25,184 nt of DNA from an uncultured Bacilli bacterium. Lineage in GTDB: Bacteria; Bacillota_I; Bacilli_A; RF39; UBA660. Below the pieces are notes generated by a model. The model saw nothing but the letters and a program-made list of their open reading frames with translations, did not search any database and was not told the origin of the DNA. Numbering within the stretch: the first letter of the stretch is position 1; every line of letters begins with the position of its first letter. Below, one piece after another: positions 14,966 to 20,925 of this stretch. The stretch is taken from NCBI GenBank assembly GCA_934153655.1, contig CAKPFH010000018.1, positions 1 through 25,184 of the forward strand, written 5' to 3'. The translations under genes and the position numbers were made by a program.

Positions 14966-15902
14966 ATTTCTTTCCTTTCAAAAAATCTAATTCTTGTTTG
15001 AAATTAGATATACTTTCACGTTTTATAGTATCATTGTACATATCTTCAATTAACTGATGATTAAAATTGCCGCTTATAATTTTTAAAGCATCCTTTTCTA
15101 ATTCATCAACACTATCATATACATTACCTCGCATACAAGAATAATTTCCTTCCGAATTCAACAACAAAACAGGTATTTTCAAAAACTTTGAAAATGTAGC
15201 TGTTAAATTATAACTTTCAAATCTAGAAAATTGAACGTACATAATAGAATGTGACAAAATATTTAAAAAATCACTTTCATCAAATTTTTTACATGGCAAG
15301 CCAATTGTTCCAGATGTAGTGGTTCCAGCAATCAATGCATAACTTTCTAATTGGTTATTTCTAATAAAATCTTCATATATATCAATTCCTTTAACATACT
15401 TATATATTTCATTATCACTACTACATGTCGTAATAATTTTGTTATAATATGGTAATAATTTTGATTTTTTAGTTGTATCTATTTTAGAAAAATCTACCCC
15501 TAATTGAACCGTTACAGCATTAATCCCAAAGTATTTGTATTGATTTGTTACTTCGGTAGAAGGTGTTAATATTACAGTTTTACAATTATCAGTTAGATAT
15601 TTCAAATATATCAATACATCTTTTCTACCTTTAAAAATTTCATAATTAGCTGAAACATGCATAAATATATATACCTTTTTGTCTTTAAAATATTTATTAA
15701 AATCATATATAAAATTAGATTTTTTGCTTGCTGTTGAATGTATAACAATTATATCTGTATCTGACATATTACTAGCTATATTTTCTAACATTGAATAGTC
15801 ATCAAAATTTACAACAATATGGTTTTTTTTCTCATCATGTAATGGTAATAACAATTTATGTATTGTACCAAATCCTGCATGATCTATAATATGATATGTC
15901 AT
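14946..15902 (-). CDS. GT-B-type glycosyltransferase, operon gene 2
   Basis: 318 aa, cytoplasmic, no membrane segment. The N-terminal Rossmann-like half includes DIIVIHS (50-56), KVYIFMH (76-82) and VILTPSTEVTNQY (110-122), where the acceptor side of GT4-type enzymes ends in a similar 'S..T...Y' segment. The C-terminal half has LIAGT (190-194) and VQFSRFESYNLTATF (223-237), corresponding to the nucleotide-sugar-binding 'E-x7-E' region of retaining GT4 enzymes; the second Glu is not obvious. The protein is shorter than typical GT4 members (~370-400). Expected role: transfer of a sugar from a nucleotide sugar to the pathway intermediate; donor and acceptor are unknown. The start ATG overlaps the kinase stop (ATGA). 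Confidence 0.72.
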   Translation of the reverse strand: MTYHIIDHAGFGTIHKLLLPLHDEKKNHIVVNFDDYSMLENIASNMSDTDIIVIHSTASKKSNFIYDFNKYFKDKKVYIFMHVSANYEIFKGRKDVLIYLKYLTDNCKTVILTPSTEVTNQYKYFGINAVTVQLGVDFSKIDTTKKSKLLPYYNKIITTCSSDNEIYKYVKGIDIYEDFIRNNQLESYALIAGTTTSGTIGLPCKKFDESDFLNILSHSIMYVQFSRFESYNLTATFSKFLKIPVLLLNSEGNYSCMRGNVYDSVDELEKDALKIISGNFNHQLIEDMYNDTIKRESISNFKQELDFLKGKKYEITKK

Positions 15903-16924
15903 TTTATTATTTCACCCCTTTTTGATAAAATCTTATTTTCCAATTTCTCCATATTCTTACTCAAAAATAAACACTGTTCAAATAAATTTGTTCCTATTTT
16001 TAAGTAATTTTGGTCATTATTCAATATATATTGTTCTAACCCAAATTGACTATTTAAGACATACATAAAATAAGTCAAAAACATATTTTTTAAATCATAT
16101 ATATTTAACAAATTTGATACATTAAATGCTTTTAAATATTTAATCAACCCTTCGAAATTAAAAATTCCTTTTTTATATAGCGGATCCATATATATGTATG
16201 ATCTAAATAATTCCCATGAAATTAATGTATTTTTTGCACTTGCAAAATCCAAAATACCTTTCACTTTGTCATTATTATCAAAAATTATTTGAGATATATT
16301 AAAATCTCCATGAGATTTAGCACAAGTCATTTTCTCTATATTTGAAAATTCATGATTCAACATAATTTTCAACATTTGTTTTTTTTGTTGAAGCATTTCT
16401 ATTACAAATTTATTATTTGTTTTATTTATTAAAGCTTCAAAATTATAAATATTTTTTTCCATTCTATCTTTGTCAAAATTTTTATAATCATAGCTAGGAA
16501 ATTCTATCTCACTCTTACTAAGATATTTTACAATTTTACTATAATATAAGGCAACTTCCTCTTGTTGAATACTACTAGATGAATAAAATTCTTTTGATTT
16601 ACCATCAATATATTTTTGTAAATATATATAATTTGTTTCGTTATTAAAAAAAGTCTTTTTATCAATAGTTTTTAAAAAAACAGGTACAGGAACATCGGTT
16701 TTACCAAGATAATTTATTATTAGTATTTCCCTTTCTATTTTTGAAACATCAAAGTTATCTTGAAATTCTTTCAATATATATTTTTGATTGTTATCTGAAA
16801 ATATCACAAACACATTTGCACTACAATTTGCTATTGCTTGTATTTTATAGCAATTTAAATCATACTTTTCTTTTAATATTGATTTAATTTTATCAAAATT
16901 TAACTTACTTTTACATATTGGCAT
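15899..16924 (-). CDS. Aminoglycoside-phosphotransferase-family kinase, operon gene 1
   Basis: 341 aa, cytoplasmic. An APH/choline-kinase fold is indicated by the nucleotide-anchoring lysine in KYILKEF (48-54), the catalytic loop SHGDFNISQ (204-212; catalytic D207) and the metal-binding ILDFASA (D226). The usual Brenner loop is H-G-D-x4-N; here Gln212 replaces the Asn, an unusual change at a metal-contacting position. Family members phosphorylate hydroxyls of aminoglycosides, choline, homoserine, sugars or other small molecules. First gene of the seven-gene operon, directly after its promoter, with AAGGAG seven bases before the ATG. It could activate the starting sugar or inactivate the product for self-protection; neither can be decided from sequence. 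Confidence 0.8.
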   Translation of the reverse strand: MPICKSKLNFDKIKSILKEKYDLNCYKIQAIANCSANVFVIFSDNNQKYILKEFQDNFDVSKIEREILIINYLGKTDVPVPVFLKTIDKKTFFNNETNYIYLQKYIDGKSKEFYSSSSIQQEEVALYYSKIVKYLSKSEIEFPSYDYKNFDKDRMEKNIYNFEALINKTNNKFVIEMLQQKKQMLKIMLNHEFSNIEKMTCAKSHGDFNISQIIFDNNDKVKGILDFASAKNTLISWELFRSYIYMDPLYKKGIFNFEGLIKYLKAFNVSNLLNIYDLKNMFLTYFMYVLNSQFGLEQYILNNDQNYLKIGTNLFEQCLFLSKNMEKLENKILSKRGEIIK

Positions 16925-16946
16925 AAGTATTCTCCTTCAGGGAATT

Positions 16947-16974
16947 ATTATAATTGAAAAAAACAAAAAGTCAA
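16947..16974 (-). promoter_or_regulatory. Strong promoter of the seven-gene operon
   Basis: On the minus strand, TTGACT (16969-16974) and a perfect TATAAT (16947-16952) are 16 bases apart. The expected start is near 16940, leaving only about 15-20 bases before the kinase ATG, so no riboswitch or leader fits. No obvious operator palindrome was seen. No other promoter of similar quality was noticed within the operon, where six of the seven genes begin within 16 bases of, or overlapping, the previous one. Confidence 0.75.
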
Positions 16975-17139
16975 CCAATTACAATTACATTTTTTAACTT
17001 TATTTAGTTTTATAAAAAAAATCATTTAGTTTTAAATAATTTTTTGTTTTACATCAAACATTTATTATAATTTCTTCATCTAGTTTACTTGATTCCTAAA
17101 TTAAAAAAATACATTTATAATTAGATTTTAATTTACTTA

Positions 17140-17181
17140 TTTCATCTAAATTTCACAAAAAAAGTTAAGTTTAAACCTAAC
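17140..17181 (-). repeat. 42-bp direct repeat, copy 2 (right flank of the seven-gene operon)
   Basis: Same orientation as 10691-10732, 40 of 42 identical. One difference falls in the terminator stem, where it swaps a U-A for a U-G pair, so hairpin formation is kept. Confidence 0.85.
17157..17181 (-). terminator. Intrinsic terminator (copy 2)
   Basis: The stem GTTAGGTTTAAACTTAAC (complement of 17164-17181) is followed by seven T on the minus strand. It ends transcription from the mntP / 102-aa gene unit and insulates the operon promoter at 16947-16974. Confidence 0.72.
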
Positions 17182-17192
17182 AATTCAATTTA

Positions 17193-17260
17193 CTAACTTT
17201 TCATAATAATTTTTTTAAATAACTCTAAAATGTCACTGTAAATGTCACTGTAAAAATATC
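17193..17260 (-). pseudogene. Linker scrap of a COG2865-type protein (T-V-T-F repeats)
   Basis: A perfect 12-base tandem duplication (TGTCACTGTAAA at 17231-17242 and 17243-17254) reads on the minus strand as T-V-T-F-T-V-T-F. After a frame change, L-E-L-F-K-K-I-I follows. From family knowledge, short V-T repeats followed by an 'ILELIKK' helix are the usual linker before the C-terminal winged helix of AlbA_2/COG2865 proteins. Stops lie in every frame, so nothing here is translated as a protein. The gene's remaining 3' part is missing and the terminator copy 2 follows after 11 bases. Confidence 0.4.
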
Positions 17261-17300
17261 AAACGATTAATTATCAATATTAAATTATTCTTTATCATTT

Positions 17301-17609
17301 TTAAATTTCATCTAAATCTTTCCTTGTTATTTTAGAAATACTATCGCTTGTTTCATATTCAATTTCAATTAATTTTTTAATATTAGCAAAAAAATATAAA
17401 GATAAAGCTATATATATTGGTTTTACACTTAACTTATTAATTAACTCATCATCTATTTTTTCTAACAAGTTATCAATTAAAATCTTTTCATTATCAAGAT
17501 CAAAATTTATAAAACCAACAAGATTTTCATTTAATTTTACTTGATAGCAAAACTTTATAATATTATCTTCATTAAATAATTTAATCTTTTTTTTAATAAT
17601 ATATTTCAT
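17301..17609 (-). CDS. Hypothetical 102-aa protein downstream of mntP
   Basis: Starts MKYIIKKKIKLFNED; mixed alpha/beta composition with acidic middle (DLDNEKILIDNLLEKIDDE), no signal peptide, and a moderately hydrophobic stretch (IYIALSLYFFANI, ~65-77) too short and polar to be a sure membrane segment. I recognise no family. It starts 18 bases after the mntP stop and is likely in the same transcript, with only a weak AAGG ribosome binding site. Cytoplasmic by default; function unknown. Confidence 0.55.
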   Translation of the reverse strand: MKYIIKKKIKLFNEDNIIKFCYQVKLNENLVGFINFDLDNEKILIDNLLEKIDDELINKLSVKPIYIALSLYFFANIKKLIEIEYETSDSISKITRKDLDEI

Positions 17610-17627
17610 AATTATACATTACCTTAT

Positions 17628-18193
17628 CTAAAAACCTATTATTCCTAAATGTTCTAATAATATTTTTAAACCTATTAATATTAAAACAATTCCTCCTAGT
17701 ATTCCAGCTTTACTTTCATATTTATTTTCAAATTTATTCCCTAATTTTACTCCTATTAAAGAAATAATAAATGTTAATACTCCTATTATTGTAATAGCAA
17801 GGAAAATATTAACTTCTAAAAAAGCAAATGTTATTCCAACAGTTAAAGTATCTATACTAGTTGCAATTGCTAAAACTAACATTGTTTTAAAATCCACTTT
17901 ATCATTATAACTATCATTTTTTTCTTTAAAGCTTCTATTATCATATTAAAACCTATTAAAGATAATAAAATAAAGGCAATCCAATGATCAATATTAACTA
18001 CTAAATCTTGAAAAGTACTTCCTAGAAAATAACCAATTAAAGGCATCAAAGCTTGGAAAAAACCAAAATATAAACCTATTATAATAGCTTTTTTATAATT
18101 TATTTTTTTCACGGCTAAACCTTTACAAACTGAAACAGCAAATGCATCCATGGAAAGACTTAATCCTAATAATAATATTTCTACAAATTTCAT
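17628..18193 (-). pseudogene. mntP: Manganese efflux pump MntP, split by a single frameshift
   Basis: Two overlapping frames together give a full MntP of about 188 residues. The first (18193 to 17876) has LSLSMDAFAVSVCKGLA with the conserved D16, then GFFQALMPLIGY. The second (upstream edge ~17915, ends 17628) has LAIATSIDTLTVGITFAF with the second conserved Asp and ends in KILLEHLG. The frames part at a run of seven A (minus strand, complement of 17917-17923); eight A would restore one reading frame. Both halves are well conserved, so the lesion is recent, an assembly error, or bridged by slippage on the A-run. Family role: membrane export of Mn2+ as protection from manganese overload. The ribosome binding site is TAGGAG. 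No yybP-ykoY manganese riboswitch was seen upstream. Confidence 0.85.
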
Positions 18194-18263
18194 TTTTCTA
18201 CTCCTACTTCATTTTTACTTTATTTTAAATATATCATATTTTTCTAAGATTAAAATATTTTTA

Positions 18264-18520
18264 TTATTTATCTTTATATCTAAAACATTCTTTATTGTGG
18301 AAACAAATAAATCCTATTGCTTGTAAATAAGAATAAATAATTGTAGAACCAACAAAATTCATACCCGTTTAATTAAATCTTTTAAAATAGTATCTGATAA
18401 ATTATTTATTTCATAGATTATTTTATTATTAGTAAATAAATTTAAATAGTTATTAAAGCTGCCCATATGTAACTTTAATCCTTGAAACATAATATTTACA
18501 TTTTTTAAGTATTTATATTG
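18264..18520 (-). pseudogene. tag: Remnant of DNA-3-methyladenine glycosylase I
   Basis: Two frames carry the C-terminal half of TagI. The first reads ...HMGSFNNYLNLF...LSDTILKDLIKR and runs into a stop; the second, from GMNFVGSTIIYSYLQAIGF, runs to a stop at 18264-18266. A one-base deletion at about 18366-18367 (K-R | G-M-N-F-V-G) explains the break. The zinc-binding H-x3-C of TagI is still present (FHNKECF). The N-terminal half, with its own zinc ligands and the WG.P region, is not found in 18521-18698, where I see only AT-rich sequence. The family removes 3-methyladenine from alkylated DNA; this copy cannot work. Confidence 0.75.
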
Positions 18521-18672
18521 TTTTATATATCAATACAACCCTTTTGTACCAATGATATCATGTTATTTAATGATTAGCAATATGCTTTTATAAACTTATG
18601 AATATTTTATTTTTAAAATTAAAAGTAACTTTATTACCATATTTTAATTATACATTTTAGTTTTTAAAATAT

Positions 18673-18705
18673 AAAAAAATAATTAAATAAAAAACTAATT
18701 ATTTT
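18673..18705 (-). terminator. Intrinsic terminator with the prepilin peptidase stop in its stem
   Basis: On the minus strand, AAAATAATTA (complement of 18696-18705) pairs with TAATTATTTT (complement of 18676-18685) around ten bases, and T continues to 18673. The TAA stop (18699-18701) lies in the first arm. Confidence 0.7.
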
Positions 18706-19472
18706 AGAAAAGATAAAATTTTTAAAAATATTTCTCTTATATTTAACTTAGTAAAATTAACAATTAATAAACCTAACATTATAAAAGGCCCATAAGGAAT
18801 AACATGTTCTTTATTTTTTATAAGGATTATTAAGGAAACTGGTAAAGCAATAATACTTGATAAGAATAAAACAACAATTGCAAGCATTGGATCAAGAGTT
18901 AAACCTACTAAAAACATAAGTTTTATATCAGCTCCTCCTAAACTTTCTTTTTTAAATAAATAATTGCCAAGTAACATAATTAAATACATAAAGCCAAAAC
19001 ATAAAATACCATATCCTACTTGAATTAAAGCTTGAAGTATGCCAACATCTAATATTTTAACAAGAAAAATAATTATACTAGTAATTACAATAAATCTATC
19101 AGGTATGATTAAGTAATTAATATCTGAAACAATCACTAACATGAATAAACTAACTAAAGTAAGAGAAATAATTAAGTTATAAGAAAAACCAAAAGAATGA
19201 TAACTAACAAGAAATAAAAGACCTGTTCCAAGTTCAAGTAATGGATACATTATTGATAACTTCGTTTTACAAACCCGGCATTTTCCTCCTTGTAAAAAGA
19301 AAGATAAAACTGGTATTAATTCATACCATTTTAGAATATGACCACATTTTTCACAGTGACTTCTAGAATTAAAAGTATTCTCACCTCTTGGTATTCTAAT
19401 ACCTAAAACACCATAATATGAACCTAAAATTGTTCCTAAAAGAAACATAAAAATATAATAAAGTGTATTCAT
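18699..19472 (-). CDS. Prepilin peptidase (A24 family, PilD/ComC type)
   Basis: 257 aa, polytopic membrane protein with about seven to eight segments. The N-terminal domain has LLGTILGSY..LGIRIPRGE and the two cysteine pairs C40-x2-C43 and C65-x2-C68 of the bifunctional enzyme, with HILKWYELIPVLSFFLQGGKC between. The catalytic aspartates are D117 (SDINYLIIPD) and D182 (LGGADIKLM). Reaction: cleaves the basic leader of type IV prepilins after glycine at the inner face of the membrane and, in cysteine-bearing forms, N-methylates the new N-terminus. Its start overlaps the end of the PilC-like gene, so they are co-transcribed. The likely substrate is the pilin at 9578-10030. Whether it serves competence or pili cannot be settled. 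Confidence 0.9.
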   Translation of the reverse strand: MNTLYYIFMFLLGTILGSYYGVLGIRIPRGENTFNSRSHCEKCGHILKWYELIPVLSFFLQGGKCRVCKTKLSIMYPLLELGTGLLFLVSYHSFGFSYNLIISLTLVSLFMLVIVSDINYLIIPDRFIVITSIIIFLVKILDVGILQALIQVGYGILCFGFMYLIMLLGNYLFKKESLGGADIKLMFLVGLTLDPMLAIVVLFLSSIIALPVSLIILIKNKEHVIPYGPFIMLGLLIVNFTKLNIREIFLKILSFLK

Positions 19473-20869
19473 TAGCTAATTACCTTATACATTTCAAACA
19501 TTGGAACAATTATTGAGATTATAATAATACCAACAGTAAAAGTTAAGAAAACAATTAAAATTGGTTCTAATAAAGTTTTTACCTGATTAATAGAATTACG
19601 ATATAAATTTTGATAATAATCAGCAACTTTTTCCATCATAGTACCAAGTTTACCTGTTGATTCTCCTGTTACAATCATTTCATAGGCAACAACTGGAATA
19701 TAAGGATTATCTTTAAAAGCATCCGAGATTTTTCCACCTCTATTTAAATTGTGAACCGTTTTTTTAATAATTTCTTTATATATTTCATTATCACTTACTT
19801 TAAGTAAAACATCCATACTATCGGTTATAAATACCCCATGATTTAAAAGGGAGGCAAATGTTTTAGAAAACATTGATACTTCACTATAAATAATTATATT
19901 TTTAACAACCGGTATTTTTAAATAAATATATTGCATTAAATATTTAAATGATTTAACATTACGATACCAATAAATATAAAGAAGTAAAATCATTATAATT
20001 ATTATTATCATTTGTAATAAATATTTTTGTAAAAAGTTACTAAAGTTAATTGTCATCACTGTAATTTTAGGTAATTCATTACTCCATTCTGAAAACATAG
20101 CTACATATTGAGGAACAATATAATTAAGGACAAAGACAATAACAGCAATAGCCATGATAAGAACTATAGTAGGATATGTCATTGCACTTTTTAACTCCTT
20201 TTTAGTCTTATCAATTGATGTATAATAATCAGCCATATCATCTAAAATAGCTGGTAAATCTCCCGTTAACTCAGCAGATCTAACCATGTTAGTTAATAAC
20301 TTTGGAAAAACATCTGGTTGATGTTCTAAAGCATTAGATAAAGACTCCCCTGATAATAAATCATATACTATCATATCATAAACTTTTCTAACACTAGCTT
20401 TAGTTGATTGTTTAGCAAGAATTCGAAAAGCATCAACTAAACTCATACCTGCTTTTAAATAAGTCGATATTTGCGTTAAAGCAAATGATAACTCACCTAT
20501 TTTAATTGGATTAAAAATTGTTAAGTTAAAATTAAAATTAAAACTACTTTTAGGAACAGGAGCAATTGATACTAAATCATAACCTTCATTTATTAAATAA
20601 GTTTTAGCTTGATCAATATTATAAGCATCAAAAGTACCATTACTAATTTTTCCAGATTTAAGTTTTATTTTGTATTTAAAAGTAATTTTATCCTGATCCT
20701 TATCAATAGATGCTTTATCCAAACGACTTGTCATTGTTTTTAAGTTTTCATCAACAACTACTTCTTCAAAAAATAAATCTTTTATTTTCTTTTTTTTACC
20801 AAAAATACTAAGTATTAAAGCAGCAAAACCTTTATAAGCATAAGTAATAATATTATCTTTTGTTATCAT
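19472..20869 (-). CDS. Type IV pilus / competence inner-membrane platform protein (PilC/ComGB/GspF)
   Basis: 465 aa, longer than ComGB (~340-360) and nearer to PilC/GspF. Residues ~1-65 are a poorly conserved lead. A short alpha/beta module (ISNGTFDAYNIDQAKTYL...GYDLVSI, ~75-100) follows, as in other PilC proteins. Two T2SF domains come next: the first (~125-250) with FALTQISTYLKAGMSLVDAF and ELTGDLPAILDDMADYY, the second (~325-450) with FSKTFASLLNHGVFITDSM and TGKLGTMMEKVADYYQNLY. Each is followed by a hydrophobic segment. Role: membrane platform that couples an assembly ATPase to pilin insertion. The ATPase (PilB/ComGA), normally adjacent, is not in the window. The ribosome binding site is GAGGGG. 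It lies 56 bases after the LtaS-like gene with no convincing terminator between. Confidence 0.9.
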   Translation of the reverse strand: MITKDNIITYAYKGFAALILSIFGKKKKIKDLFFEEVVVDENLKTMTSRLDKASIDKDQDKITFKYKIKLKSGKISNGTFDAYNIDQAKTYLINEGYDLVSIAPVPKSSFNFNFNLTIFNPIKIGELSFALTQISTYLKAGMSLVDAFRILAKQSTKASVRKVYDMIVYDLLSGESLSNALEHQPDVFPKLLTNMVRSAELTGDLPAILDDMADYYTSIDKTKKELKSAMTYPTIVLIMAIAVIVFVLNYIVPQYVAMFSEWSNELPKITVMTINFSNFLQKYLLQMIIIIIMILLLYIYWYRNVKSFKYLMQYIYLKIPVVKNIIIYSEVSMFSKTFASLLNHGVFITDSMDVLLKVSDNEIYKEIIKKTVHNLNRGGKISDAFKDNPYIPVVAYEMIVTGESTGKLGTMMEKVADYYQNLYRNSINQVKTLLEPILIVFLTFTVGIIIISIIVPMFEMYKVIS

Positions 20870-20925
20870 TATATCCCCTCTATCATTTTCTATATAAATA
20901 TATCATATAAAATATATTTTAGCAA

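Noticed and set aside
10852..16924. Mycoplasma genetic code (UGA = Trp)
   Set aside because: UGA ends the kinase gene and the 312-aa gene in ATGA overlaps, and tryptophans are TGG throughout.
17231..17254. 12-bp perfect tandem repeat as an attachment site, iteron or regulator-binding site
   Set aside because: Its period of four codons and T-V-T-F reading fit a protein linker remnant better; no integrase or replication gene is near.
17245..17298. 17-codon ORF (MIKNNLILIINRLIFLQ) upstream of the operon as a possible RiPP precursor
   Set aside because: No ribosome binding site, it overlaps decayed sequence, it lies beyond the terminator at 17157-17181 and upstream of the operon promoter, and it has no leader/core character.
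17628..18193. Two separate small membrane proteins rather than one gene
   Set aside because: Together they match MntP end to end and are joined by restoring one base in an A-run.
18194..18300. yybP-ykoY manganese riboswitch upstream of mntP
   Set aside because: The sequence upstream is the tag remnant and AT-rich spacer; none of the conserved G-rich riboswitch elements were seen.
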